Positions 1 to 9,479 of a stretch of 20,300 nucleotides of DNA are shown here, piece after piece. The first letter of the stretch is position 1, and the number at the start of each line of letters is the position of its first letter. The stretch covers positions 1 to 20,300 of the IMG/VR virus record IMGVR_UViG_3300036831_000071, one strand, 5' to 3'. This DNA is from a virus. A program made the translations under genes and the position numbers. Below the pieces are notes generated by a model. That model was not told the DNA's origin and searched no databases. It saw nothing but the letters and a program-made list of their open reading frames with translations.

Positions 1-725
1 AGCTTGTCGGAAGGGGACCAGGTGCGGGGCGACGGCAGCACCGGGTACGGGGGGAGCTGGGCGCCGCCGGACGGCGAGCCGCCCGTTCCCAGGGCCGCCG
101 GCGCCGCGGCGGTGAACGACAGCATGATCATCGCCCACGGGGCCGACGTGACCGTCGCGGACACCCCGGCACTGCCGGCGCGCGTCACCCATCCGTAGGC
201 GACCGCGGTGGCCTGCTGGCCGCCCGGGGCGAGGATGCCGAGGACGGGCAGCGCCGCGGGGAACGACGGGGTCCCGCCCGCGGCCGCGTTCTGCACGCAG
301 GCGATGATGACCTCGTTGCCGCCCGCCGCGGTGCCGGCCGCCGCCGGGGACGCCGAGGACCCGTTCGCGGCGACGGCGATGTCCGCGGCGGCGCACCCGG
401 TGACCGCCACCGCGAGGATGTTCTTGTTCTGGCCGTTGGCCGCCGCGAACGTGACCGTCAGGGAATCCCCGGCGGCCGGGTTCAGCCCGGTGACGGCGGT
501 CGCGGTGAACGCCTGCAGGTACTCATTCGATGTCGATGATGCGGCGAGGGCGTACGTGTTGCCCTGGGTGTCGGTGACCGCGGTCGCCGCGGTCGCCCCC
601 GATGCCCCGGCGAAAACGGCGATGACCGCCCCGGGGGGGACCGGGGCCGTCGTCATCGGCACCTGGTACGACGACGCCGATGCGGTGGTCGAGATGAAGC
701 CGGCGAACACGGGGGTGCCGATCAC
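1..725 (-). CDS. Minor tail protein, N-terminal part (runs off left edge)
   Basis: The frame opens at a GTG (725-723) and stays open to the left edge, giving at least 241 residues. The visible part is an Ala/Gly/Thr/Val-rich beta domain with a GNTYAL motif (after about residue 50) and a closing WAMIMLSF strand (about residue 205), then a Pro/Gly/Ser linker entering an unseen second part. The start is supported by GAGG five bases upstream of GTG, in a 12-base context (GAGGCGGCCGTG) identical to that at the start of the preceding tail gene at 4161. The domain resembles the N-terminal 260 residues of that gene, which suggests duplication. The position after the hub gene fits a host-contact or decoration role at the tail tip, but the function is inferred from context only. 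The upstream gene reads 200 nt into this one in another frame. Confidence 0.75.
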   Translation of the reverse strand, partial: MIGTPVFAGFISTTASASSYQVPMTTAPVPPGAVIAVFAGASGATAATAVTDTQGNTYALAASSTSNEYLQAFTATAVTGLNPAAGDSLTVTFAAANGQNKNILAVAVTGCAAADIAVAANGSSASPAAAGTAAGGNEVIIACVQNAAAGGTPSFPAALPVLGILAPGGQQATAVAYGWVTRAGSAGVSATVTSAPWAMIMLSFTAAAPAALGTGGSPSGGAQLPPYPVLPSPRTWSPSDK

Positions 726-3700
726 GGCCGCCTCCCCGTAACCAGCCGAGCACGTTCGGGGCGGCAGGAATCCCGCGTACCGGGTCGTCGAGGGTCAGGA
801 CCTGCCCCGGGTAAGGGACCAGCGCCACCTTCGTCTTCCACTGCCCCGGCGCCTCGGAATGGGCGACGGACATGACCTGGAACAGGCCGCTGATCACGAG
901 CTGGGTGCCCTGAAGGCGGCGGTTGACCTGCGCGACCTGCCCGGTTTCAAGGCCCAGCACGACGGGCCACAGTGCCGGGTTCGCGGCCGGGTCGAGGGTG
1001 AGGACGGAGATCCGGTTGACCGGGGTGCCGGTGGTCTGGATGATCCACTGGGCCTGGTCGGCGATCGCCGCCGGGTCGTTCAGGTACGACGTCTGCTGGA
1101 GGGTCTGGTCTCCGTAGGCGCCGATGGAGGCCGGCGAGGAGGCGGTGACGGTGACCCCGGACGCCTGCTGGTTCACGACCGTCACGGCCGTGTTAGCGGC
1201 GTGCGAGTAGGCGGTCGCCGTGACCCCGATCGCGGTCCCCGACACGGCGGTGACGGTGACGAGTTCCCCGCTGGCGGTCCCCGGGGCGAGGAGCAGCACG
1301 CCGCCCGTGACGATCCCCGTGGCCGGGGACACGGTCAGGGTGACCGCCGCAGCGGTGCAGGACGCGGACAGGGCGGCCTGGTACGCCTCCGGCGAGGCGA
1401 GCTGCGACAGGGTGACGTCGTTATACAGCTGGCTGGGGTCGCAGTCGGTCTGGACGTCGCCGAGGTAGGCGTACTCGCCCGGCGGCGCCAGTGCCGCATA
1501 GCCGGTGTACATGCCCGTGGTATTCGGGGGGACGCCGTCCATGTGCACCGAGATCGCCGCGTACGCGGCGCCGGCGGGGGCGCGGCCGGAGACCGTCAGC
1601 TCGAGCGGGGCCGCGGCCGGCAGGACGGTGACCGGGCCCGCGGCGGAGGAGATGAGGGCGTGCCCGGAGGTGTACCAGTCGGCTGAGACGTGGACGCCTG
1701 TCCAGCCCTGCGGGGAGTACGCCCAGGCCGTGGCGGCGTAGGTGATGCCCGGGGTGACCGGTTCCTGCTCCGACGATGCGTAGGGGCCTGCCGTCACCCC
1801 GTCCGGGACGGTGAGCAGCGACCCCTGGCCCAGCCCGTAGGACCACGCGGCCGAGTAGGAGAGGGTGGCGGCGTTGCCCGCGGTCCACGGGCTGATGCTG
1901 CCGTTGAACAGGTACGTGCTGTTGAGAGGCGCGGCCTGGAGTTCCCCGAACGTCCACAGGACGGGCAGGTCGTACCCGGCCCTGCGGGACTGCAGGAACA
2001 GGTAGCCGGCGGAGTTGACCATCAGCCAGGAGGAGTCGGACTCGGCGACGTTGACGACGTTCTGGCTGACGGCCTGGCCGCCGATGTCGACGGCCCCGGT
2101 GAGCAGGCTCGCCCCGGCGGGCATGACCCGCGGGTACGCGCAGTTCCCGTCGCCGAGGAGCCGGTCGGTCCGGGGGCCGGACGTGTCCTGCCCGGTCATC
2201 CCGGCTACCGCGGAGTAGTAGTGGGAGATGACCCGGGACTGCGGCAGCAGGTACCCGTAGACCGCGAGCCCGCTGGCGATGATGTTGCAGAACCCGGCGG
2301 CGCCGAGCCGGTCGGCGTACCCGCCGTACGACACCCAGTACCCGCTGTTGGCGAGGTTGCATGACCCGGTGGCGGTGCGGACCGCGCCCCCGTCGACGTA
2401 CAGGGTCCATGCGGTCTGGGTGAAGGCGACGGCGATGTGGACGGGGATCCCGGTGAGCATCGTGGCCGCGGAAATAGTGGCGGAGGTGCGGGCCTGGGTG
2501 ATCTTGTCCCACACGTCGAGCGTCAGTATGCCCGCGGAGGTGACCCGGACCTGCAGTACCGGTCCCTGCGCGTTCCGCACGACCATCGGCACCAGGTTCA
2601 GCCCGGCCGGCTGGGAGGCGTCCAGGGCGAACCAGCCTTCGGCGGTGATCCCGCCGGACAGGGCCGGCAGGCCGGCGTCCTGGTAGTACAGGCACCAGCC
2701 CTGGGTGCCGGCGGCGGGCACGGACGCCTGCTGCCACCCGCTCGCGGACGGGTCGCCCGCCAGGTAGGGCACCGGGACGCCGAACGCTGCCGTGGCGCCG
2801 CCCGCCCCGTATTTCGACTGCACGGCCTGAAGCTGCCGGCTGTTGCCCGCCGCCAGGTTCGCCGCTGCCAGCGCCCCCTGCGGGTCATTGCACGGCCAGT
2901 ACGCGTAGGGCTGGTCGGCGAGGATCTCCGCCTGGGCGAGGGTCCGCATCAGCGGGGTCAGCAGCGAGTACACGTCGGTGACGACCGCGTTGGTCATCTG
3001 GTAGCGGGCCGGGGTGAGGGACTGCGGCCACCGTTCGGCGAACCCGCGCCACACGCTGTAGGTGCGGGCGTTCTGCGCCGGCGGCGGCGGCCACGTGGCG
3101 AGGCGGCGCGCCGGAGTGTAGACCTTCAGGTTCGGCCAGTACGGGGAAGCGGGGTTGCCCTCGGTCAGTGCCCCGTCGTTGTTCGCCAGCGACAGGTTGA
3201 CGGTGCCCGCCTGGATCGAATCCAGTTCGTATTGCTTGCCGCGCTGGGTGCTGCCCGACAGGTGCCGGGCGGTGAGGTCGGTCCACGCGACCTGGTCCCA
3301 CGGGGTCTGCGCCCCGGCGCCGAGCCCGGCGAGGGTCTGCATGTACGGCCAGTTCTGGTTCGGGGCCACGGGGACGGTGCCGGTGACCAGCACGCCGGCG
3401 ATGACCTCCGCGAGGTCCTGCGCGACCGATACCGACCACGATGCTGACGGGGCCAGCGATGTGACCTGGTAGGCGGAGGACAGGACGCAGTCCGAGGCGT
3501 GGTCGGTGCCGTTCGTCGCCGTGACGGTGCTGAGGGCCGTCCATGCGGCGCCGGGCCCGGTGACCGTTGCGGTGTCGTTGTCGCCGGCCAGGATCGTGAA
3601 GGCCAGGGCCTGCCCGGGCGGGACGGGAGGGGCCGCCGCGGGCCCCGCGGTAGCCGCCCCGGCGTACCCGGCAGACAGCGCCGCGAGGGTTGCCCAGGGG

Positions 3701-4161
3701 CCGAGCCCGGACACTTCGATGACCTGCACGGCCATCGCGGTGACCGGGCCGTCGGGCGCGGCGTAGACGTTCTGGGCGGGGAACGCGTTCCGGCAGTACC
3801 AGATGCTCGCCGCGGTGTTCCCGGACAGCGGCGTGGTGCCGTTCGGCGCCCCGAGGGGCTCCCACACGTTCGCGCCCGGTGACGTGCTGCAGGAGTCGTC
3901 GCCGACCGCGACGGTGGTCAGCACCGCCGGCGGGGTCCGCCACGCGCACAGGGCGAACAGCCAGTTCCCGCCGAGGCCCGTGTTGGCGACGGGGACGGCG
4001 AGGGACCGGGCGGCGGGCGGCGGGACCGCGTACCCGGACGGCAGCGCCGTCGCCGCGGACCAGGCGCCGGCGACGGCGGCCGGGACGCCGGCCTCGTCGT
4101 AGATGTTCTGGCCGGACTCGTCGAGGAGCGGCGCCCCGCCCTCGTCGAGGATGTCCGCCAC
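523..4161 (-). CDS. Large tail-tip / hub-like protein with lectin-type insertions; C-terminal end probably artefactual
   Basis: A GTG start lies 7 nt after the spike stop. Visible parts in order: three 8-residue repeats (ILDEGGAP, LLDESGQN, IYDEAGVP, residues 3-26); a decoration-like beta domain (30-260); a tail-protein domain typical of actinophage minor tail proteins (265-410, with YSVWRGFAERWP); a LamG/concanavalin-like domain starting at AYWPCNDPQG (about 420-645); more hub sequence; a carbohydrate-binding-module-like domain (about 750-895); a short beta module (929-997) resembling an insertion in the major tail protein; and a hub C-terminus ending near GWL1141. Residues after 1141 are Arg/His-rich and read out of phase through the next gene, so the true end is probably near 736-733. 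The likely role is the baseplate hub with receptor-binding lectin modules. The tail assignment is secure; domain names are inferred from motif character. Confidence 0.8.
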   Translation of the reverse strand: MADILDEGGAPLLDESGQNIYDEAGVPAAVAGAWSAATALPSGYAVPPPAARSLAVPVANTGLGGNWLFALCAWRTPPAVLTTVAVGDDSCSTSPGANVWEPLGAPNGTTPLSGNTAASIWYCRNAFPAQNVYAAPDGPVTAMAVQVIEVSGLGPWATLAALSAGYAGAATAGPAAAPPVPPGQALAFTILAGDNDTATVTGPGAAWTALSTVTATNGTDHASDCVLSSAYQVTSLAPSASWSVSVAQDLAEVIAGVLVTGTVPVAPNQNWPYMQTLAGLGAGAQTPWDQVAWTDLTARHLSGSTQRGKQYELDSIQAGTVNLSLANNDGALTEGNPASPYWPNLKVYTPARRLATWPPPPAQNARTYSVWRGFAERWPQSLTPARYQMTNAVVTDVYSLLTPLMRTLAQAEILADQPYAYWPCNDPQGALAAANLAAGNSRQLQAVQSKYGAGGATAAFGVPVPYLAGDPSASGWQQASVPAAGTQGWCLYYQDAGLPALSGGITAEGWFALDASQPAGLNLVPMVVRNAQGPVLQVRVTSAGILTLDVWDKITQARTSATISAATMLTGIPVHIAVAFTQTAWTLYVDGGAVRTATGSCNLANSGYWVSYGGYADRLGAAGFCNIIASGLAVYGYLLPQSRVISHYYSAVAGMTGQDTSGPRTDRLLGDGNCAYPRVMPAGASLLTGAVDIGGQAVSQNVVNVAESDSSWLMVNSAGYLFLQSRRAGYDLPVLWTFGELQAAPLNSTYLFNGSISPWTAGNAATLSYSAAWSYGLGQGSLLTVPDGVTAGPYASSEQEPVTPGITYAATAWAYSPQGWTGVHVSADWYTSGHALISSAAGPVTVLPAAAPLELTVSGRAPAGAAYAAISVHMDGVPPNTTGMYTGYAALAPPGEYAYLGDVQTDCDPSQLYNDVTLSQLASPEAYQAALSASCTAAAVTLTVSPATGIVTGGVLLLAPGTASGELVTVTAVSGTAIGVTATAYSHAANTAVTVVNQQASGVTVTASSPASIGAYGDQTLQQTSYLNDPAAIADQAQWIIQTTGTPVNRISVLTLDPAANPALWPVVLGLETGQVAQVNRRLQGTQLVISGLFQVMSVAHSEAPGQWKTKVALVPYPGQVLTLDDPVRGIPAAPNVLGWLRGGGRDRHPRVRRLHLDHRIGVVVPGADDDGPGPPRGGHRRFRRGIGGDRGDRGHRHPGQHVRPRRIIDIE

Positions 4162-4168
4162 GGCCGCC

Positions 4169-5842
4169 TCAGGTTTCCAGCACGCAGTACGGCTGGAAGC
4201 CGCACGACGCCAGGCTTGCCTGCGCGTGCGTGGTCGTCCCGATCGTGCCGAGCGTCGACTGGCCGGCCAGTTGCGCCGAGAGCTGGTCGAGGGGGGTCCC
4301 GGCCGCGGCCAGGCCGCCGGCGCCGTTGGTCAGCAGCGTCGAGGGGATGAGGGGCGCGCTGCCCGAGCCCACCCACAGGAGGCCGACCGCGTACAGCGAC
4401 CCGGCCCGCTTGAGGTAGTTGGCGGACAGGGCGATCCGCGTGTTGATCGCCGACGCGCCGCCGATGTACTCGAACGCCGAGGACCACAGGGCCGGCGAGC
4501 TGGTCTGCTCGCCCTTGGCGACGAGGGTGAGCAGCCCGGCGGGCGAGACGGTGAACAGCCCCATCCCGGCATAGGTGCCGCCGGTGGCGGCGGTGTTGGT
4601 GGTCGTCTCGATGTGCCCGGTGTACTCGGTTTTCTTCGCCCGGAAGTAGGACAGCACCAGCAGCCCGGACGTCAGCGTGACGTTGTTGTTCACCGTCGTC
4701 CGGGGCTGCGTTTCCTCCCCTGCCCCGCTGGTGTCTCCCAGGCGCCACTGCTCGAGCTGCGACAGGGCGGCCGGGGTGTCCGTCAGCGTGTTGTAGTCGG
4801 CATCGATTATCGCCTGCTGGTAGGTGCCCAGGTAGATTCCCGGGCCCGCCCCGGACAGGCCCAGGCACGTCGTCGCGGAGTCGCCGTCGAACGTGATGCC
4901 GCCGCCGATGGTGACCGAGTAGGACCCGCCGGCGACGATGATGTTGAACCCGCCGGAGGCCAGCCCGTTGTACAGGTACCCGCCGGACAGGTTAATGCCG
5001 TAGGACCCGCCGGTGATGTACACCGGCGCCGACCCCGCCGCCGCCGAGGACGAGACGGCGAACCAGTTGCCGGCCTCGAGGAAGACCTGCGCGCAGTTGT
5101 TGATGTAGAGGGCGTGCTCGAGGAACCCGTCGGCGACGCACTCGGTCATGAAGCAGGTGTTCAGCGACGGCGACCCGGCGGTCGAGTTGAAGTAGAACCC
5201 GTACGCCCCGGCTGGCGGGGTGACGATCCGGACCCGGTCCAGGTACAGGGACCCGGTGTAGATGGCGGTGGTGCGCTCGTAGTCGAAGGCCTTGCCGCCG
5301 ACGCCGCGCATCACCACGTCGGTCCAGTGCTGCTCAAGGGCAGAGTCGCCGTTGACGTAGACGCCGCCGGCCGCCGAGGACCCGGACATCTGCAGGTCGC
5401 GGCCGTGGAAGTCGCTGGCACCGGTCACGCCGATCGCCTTGGACCCCGCGCCGATGGCGAACTGCATGTCGGAGACGGTGAGCTGCGTGGCGCCGATGAC
5501 CAGGAACCCGGTGGCCCCGGCCACCACGTTGACGACGGTGGACTGGCCGCTGCCCTGCAGCCACCGGTTGCTGACCGTCAGCCCGACCGCCCCGACGTAC
5601 CACTGGCCGGGGGACAGGAGAACGTGCCCGTACGTGCCGATCGCGGCGTCGATCGCGTTGCTGTCCGCCACCCCGGACGTGTCGCCGGACGGCCACAGCA
5701 CGGCGGTTCCCGTCGCCTGCTGCAGCGTCATCTTCTTGTCGGTGCCGGTCCCCGCCATCGACGTGTCGTGCACGTCGACGTCGACGAGGAGGTCATCGGG
5801 CTCCGGGTTGCCCTCGGCGCCGTAACCGGTGATCCTGGCCAT
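4169..5842 (-). CDS. Tail spike / fibre with parallel beta-helix (pectate-lyase-like)
   Basis: 557 aa starting at ATG 5842, with a purine-rich ribosome site (AAAGGGGG) upstream. Residues 1-42 look like a tail-attachment segment (DVHDTSMAGTGTDKK). From about residue 55 comes the classic entry to a pectate-lyase-type right-handed beta-helix (DSNAIDAAIGTYGHVLLSPG), followed by short Gly/Ser/Asn-rich rungs to about 370. Residues 380-557 form a separate C-terminal beta domain that could trimerise or bind receptor. Proteins of this build usually act as homotrimeric spikes that bind or cleave surface polysaccharide; no specific catalytic residues can be assigned by eye. It lies between the tape measure and the hub-like gene, 48 nt after the former and 7 nt before the latter, so it is probably co-translated with both. 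Confidence 0.8.
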   Translation of the reverse strand: MARITGYGAEGNPEPDDLLVDVDVHDTSMAGTGTDKKMTLQQATGTAVLWPSGDTSGVADSNAIDAAIGTYGHVLLSPGQWYVGAVGLTVSNRWLQGSGQSTVVNVVAGATGFLVIGATQLTVSDMQFAIGAGSKAIGVTGASDFHGRDLQMSGSSAAGGVYVNGDSALEQHWTDVVMRGVGGKAFDYERTTAIYTGSLYLDRVRIVTPPAGAYGFYFNSTAGSPSLNTCFMTECVADGFLEHALYINNCAQVFLEAGNWFAVSSSAAAGSAPVYITGGSYGINLSGGYLYNGLASGGFNIIVAGGSYSVTIGGGITFDGDSATTCLGLSGAGPGIYLGTYQQAIIDADYNTLTDTPAALSQLEQWRLGDTSGAGEETQPRTTVNNNVTLTSGLLVLSYFRAKKTEYTGHIETTTNTAATGGTYAGMGLFTVSPAGLLTLVAKGEQTSSPALWSSAFEYIGGASAINTRIALSANYLKRAGSLYAVGLLWVGSGSAPLIPSTLLTNGAGGLAAAGTPLDQLSAQLAGQSTLGTIGTTTHAQASLASCGFQPYCVLET

Positions 5843-5890
5843 CCGCGCCCCCTTTCCGTCCGGGTGCGCGGGTACTGCAGGGAGGGGCGC

Positions 5891-8800
5891 TCAGAGGCTC
5901 AGGGACAGGCCGTTCTTGCCGTTGCGGCGGTTATAGCGCAGGACCTCCTGCTGGAGCACCTTCCGGATCTCCTCGGTGAGCTCGGCGTTGTTCCCGACGA
6001 ACCCGTTCACCGCGACGTGCACCTGCATGGCCGCGCCGGGCCCGGTTCCTCCGCCGCCCATGCCGAGCTCGCGGCGCATCGTCTTCACCATCGACTTCGC
6101 GGCCCGGTCCATCATCGCCGTGACCTGGTGCTCCTGTGCCTGGAGGCCGGACAGGAACCCTTTCCCCGCCTGCTTCCCGGTGTCGTACATGGCGTTCGCC
6201 GCAGCCTGGCCGAGCGACGTGGACCCGGACACGATCGCCGCCTGGGTGGCGTCCATCTCGGCGATGACCTTCGCCGGCCCGTCGATCAGGGCGTTCGCGA
6301 CCTGCAGTCCCTGGGCGGGGCCCATCTGGATGATCTGGTTCAGGAGGTCCTTGCGGAGCCCCAGGTGCGCGAGCTTCTTGATCGCGGCCCCGAACTGGCG
6401 GATGGCGGTGAGGTTGGCCTGCATGCCGGCGAGGAGGTTCCCGCTGTAGGTCATGCCGCCCGAGGTCGTCGAGGAGGCGACGTTCGACAGGCCCGCCCAC
6501 GACTCGGTGTTCGAGGTCGTGGTGGCGGCGTAGGCGTCGGCTGCCTTGATCGTCGCGAGCAGCGCCTGCCGCCTGGCGGCGAGGCCCTGGAGGCGGGTGC
6601 TGTCGGACTCGAGCCACTTCGTCATCGACGAGGCCTTCGAGGTGCTGATGTCCCCGGCCGCCCACGCCTGCTGCACGTAGCTGATCAGCTTGTTCACGGC
6701 CGTCTTCGCCGTGGATGCCGAGGTGGCGCCCTCCAGGGACGTCAGGAGCCCGGCGGCCATCTTCAGGCCGATCGCCTGCATCGTCTTGACGAGCTTGTCC
6801 TGCCGGGAGGTCAGGTCCTCCTGGATTTTCAGGGTGAGCTGCGCGGCCTGGGCGGTGCTGATCTGCCCGCGTGCCACTTCCCGGGCGATCGCCGCCATGA
6901 GCTTGCGGGCGGCGGCCCGCGCCTGCGGCATGGTCTCGGTGATCCCGGCGCCGATGCGGGCGGTAATGTCCGCGCCGAGCTTCGCGGCATCGATAGACGC
7001 GGCGATCTTCGCCAGGGACAGGTTCCGGGCCGACAGGCCGGTGCTGATCCGGGCGAGGAGGCTGGACTCCTCGCTGCCGGTGATCTGCCCGGCCCCGAAC
7101 GCGGCCGTGACCTTCGCCGCCAGGGCCCGGGCCGCGGCGTAGGCCTGCGCGGCGGTCTCCGTGATGCCGAGCGCCAGCCCGGTCGTGATGTTCCCGCCGA
7201 GCGCGTAGAACACCTTGCTCGGGGAGAAGATCCCCGTCACGGCCTTGAACGCGCCGACGACCCCGTGCCCGATGTCGCCGGCGACCTTGCCGACGGCGCC
7301 GAGCATCGACTTGACGCCGTTGATCAGCCCCTGCACGATGGCCTTGCCCGCGTCCCACAGCAGGGTCCCGAACCCGGACGTCATGGTCGTGATGATCGAG
7401 ATAGCACCGTGGAGGGCGTCGGAGGCCAGCTTCTTCAGGTCATTCCACGCCTTGCCCCACTTGCCCGTGATCAGGTCCAGGACCACGCCGATGATGTCGA
7501 GGACGATCTTTATCGCGGTACTGACGTCGACGGCGATCATGCGCCAGACCAGGCGCACCGTGTCCCTGATCAGCCCCCAGGCGACCTTCCACAGCGCTTC
7601 CAGGATGACGAGACCGGGGCGGATCGTCCCGTCCCAGACCATTTTCCAGGCAGTGGTGATGACGTCGCGGATAAAAGCCCAGGCGGCTTTCGCGATCTGC
7701 TTGATCTGCGCGCCGTGCTGATCCCAGAACTTGGAGAAGACGGCGAGCTGCTGCTTGATGAACGCGAGCGGGCCGCCCGTGAACCACTTGATGACCGCGT
7801 CGGCGCCCTTCATCGCGTCGTTCCAGGCCGACTTGAAGAACTTGCCGACATCGGCCACGATGTCGCGGACAAGCTTGCTGTGCTTGTACAGCTCGTACAG
7901 GCCGGCCGCCAGGGCGATGACGGCGACCAGGACGAGCATGACCGGGTTGGCGTCGGTGACGGCGTCGAATATGGCCTCGGCGGCGGCCACGATCTTGAAC
8001 GCGGCGGCGACCGCGAGGATCGCCCCGGCGAACGCGGCCACGGCGGGATGCTTCTCGAGGAACGCCCCGAACTTCGCCAGTGCCCCGACGATCTTCGTCG
8101 CGGGCGGGAGGAGCACGGTCCCGAAGCTGATCGCGAGGGCCTGCGCGCCGGACTTCAGCTGATCCCACTGCTGCGCCATCGTCTTCTGCCGGTCCTGCCA
8201 GGCGCCCGCGAACTTGTCGGCGCCCTTCTGGATGTCCGGGTACTTCGACTTCAGCCGGTCCATCTGCCCGAGCAGGACCGCGATGCCCGACCCGGCTTTC
8301 TTCCCGAACAGGGTGGTGATGACCTCGCCCTGGTCCTTCGCGGTGATCCCGTTCTTCTTGAACCGCCCGGTGAGGTCGTCGAGGGCCTTCATGAGGCCGC
8401 CGGACTGCATGTCGGACGCGAGGGACTTGGAGTTCAGCCCGAGGGCCTTGAGCTGCGCTGCCCCGGCGGCGGCGGGAACTGCGAGGGCCTGCACGGCCAT
8501 CCGGAAGTCGGTCCCGGCCTTGGCCCCGCGGATGTTGTTGTCACCGAAGACGGCAAGCGCGGCCCCCGTGTCCTTCAGGGTGATCCCGTAGCCCTTGACG
8601 ACGGCGAGGAGCCCGGTGGAGAACGCGTCGGCCAGGTCCTGCATGTGCATGTCACCGCTGCCGACGGTGGCGTTCAGCATGCCCATGGCCTGCTGGAAGT
8701 TGTTCACCCCGGGGATCCCGGACGCGACCGCGGCGGTGAGGGCGTTGGTCACGTCGACCAGGCTCGCGCCGCCGACCTGCGCGCCCTCCGCGGCGATCTT

Positions 8801-9454
8801 GACCATCCCGAGCATCTTGGGAGCGGACGCGCCCATCGACGCCATGTTGGACGCGACGTGGTACAGCGACTCCGCCAGTGACTGCGGGCCCTCGCCGGTC
8901 GTGGTCGCGAGCTGCAGGACCCCCTGCGACAGCCCGGCGAGCTTCGACTGCGCGACCCCGGCCTGGGTGTGGAGCTGCTCGATCGACGACTGGAACTTCG
9001 CGGCCTTGTCGATCCCGTACACCGCGGCTAGCCCGACCCCGAGCAGGGCCGTCTTCATCACGCCGCCGAACGCCGATGCCTTCCCCGACGCGCCCTCGGC
9101 GCGGTCCCCCGCTACCGTCGCCGACTCCCCGGCCCGGTCGTAGGCGGCGGCGAGCTCGTCGGCGGCTGCCGTGCTGGCATCCAGCGCCCCGGCGGTCCGG
9201 TCCAGCGCCGCGACCGTCTCATCGAGCGCGCCCATCAGGGCGCCGGCCCGCCCGGCGGCGGCGTTCTCCGCCTCGGCGAGCCGGTCCGCGGCCCCGCCCG
9301 TGGCGTCCGCCACCCCGGACAGGCGCTCCGCCGCCGCCGCGGCGGCATCAAGGGACGCGGCGAGCTTGTCGGTCCGCTCCAGCATTGCGTCGATCCCCGC
9401 GAGGAAGTTCGCGGCCTGGATGCTGAACTCCTGGATGACGGGGGGCAGGGACAA
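5891..9454 (-). CDS. Tape measure protein
   Basis: 1187 aa, the longest reliable gene apart from the hub. An N-terminal Ala-rich coiled region (20-125) precedes a TP901/PhageMin_Tail-type core (about 130-400). Two hydrophobic segments follow (about 471-492 and 504-523), then Trp-rich amphipathic helices (530-740) and the hallmark FSPSKVFYALGGNITTGLALG (743-763). Three related segments of about 60 residues lie at 757-957. The C-terminus is short and polar. Tape measure proteins set tail length at roughly 0.15 nm per residue, which predicts a tail near 180 nm. The start is TTG at 9454; no ATG or GTG occurs in frame just upstream. A G-rich site is present but lies within a small GGGGG-CGAT-CCCCC hairpin. 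The gene follows the chaperone region, as is usual, but with one extra gene between. Confidence 0.95.
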   Translation of the reverse strand: MSLPPVIQEFSIQAANFLAGIDAMLERTDKLAASLDAAAAAAERLSGVADATGGAADRLAEAENAAAGRAGALMGALDETVAALDRTAGALDASTAAADELAAAYDRAGESATVAGDRAEGASGKASAFGGVMKTALLGVGLAAVYGIDKAAKFQSSIEQLHTQAGVAQSKLAGLSQGVLQLATTTGEGPQSLAESLYHVASNMASMGASAPKMLGMVKIAAEGAQVGGASLVDVTNALTAAVASGIPGVNNFQQAMGMLNATVGSGDMHMQDLADAFSTGLLAVVKGYGITLKDTGAALAVFGDNNIRGAKAGTDFRMAVQALAVPAAAGAAQLKALGLNSKSLASDMQSGGLMKALDDLTGRFKKNGITAKDQGEVITTLFGKKAGSGIAVLLGQMDRLKSKYPDIQKGADKFAGAWQDRQKTMAQQWDQLKSGAQALAISFGTVLLPPATKIVGALAKFGAFLEKHPAVAAFAGAILAVAAAFKIVAAAEAIFDAVTDANPVMLVLVAVIALAAGLYELYKHSKLVRDIVADVGKFFKSAWNDAMKGADAVIKWFTGGPLAFIKQQLAVFSKFWDQHGAQIKQIAKAAWAFIRDVITTAWKMVWDGTIRPGLVILEALWKVAWGLIRDTVRLVWRMIAVDVSTAIKIVLDIIGVVLDLITGKWGKAWNDLKKLASDALHGAISIITTMTSGFGTLLWDAGKAIVQGLINGVKSMLGAVGKVAGDIGHGVVGAFKAVTGIFSPSKVFYALGGNITTGLALGITETAAQAYAAARALAAKVTAAFGAGQITGSEESSLLARISTGLSARNLSLAKIAASIDAAKLGADITARIGAGITETMPQARAAARKLMAAIAREVARGQISTAQAAQLTLKIQEDLTSRQDKLVKTMQAIGLKMAAGLLTSLEGATSASTAKTAVNKLISYVQQAWAAGDISTSKASSMTKWLESDSTRLQGLAARRQALLATIKAADAYAATTTSNTESWAGLSNVASSTTSGGMTYSGNLLAGMQANLTAIRQFGAAIKKLAHLGLRKDLLNQIIQMGPAQGLQVANALIDGPAKVIAEMDATQAAIVSGSTSLGQAAANAMYDTGKQAGKGFLSGLQAQEHQVTAMMDRAAKSMVKTMRRELGMGGGGTGPGAAMQVHVAVNGFVGNNAELTEEIRKVLQQEVLRYNRRNGKNGLSLSL

Positions 9455-9479
9455 GGGGGATCGCCCCCGTCGCGAGTGC

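Noticed and set aside
208-741. A 177-codon plus-strand open frame at the left end.
   Set aside because: The minus strand carries a clean tail-protein frame here from 725 to the edge; the plus frame is its shadow.
4103-8881. A 1592-codon open frame on the plus strand.
   Set aside because: It lies antisense to the spike, tape measure and hub genes and is Arg/Gly/Asp-rich without domains. Long antisense frames are expected from G/C-ending codons.
9455-9470. GGGGG-CGAT-CCCCC as a regulatory hairpin at the tape measure start.
   Set aside because: Five pairs in very GC-rich sequence is weak evidence; kept only as a note on the start.
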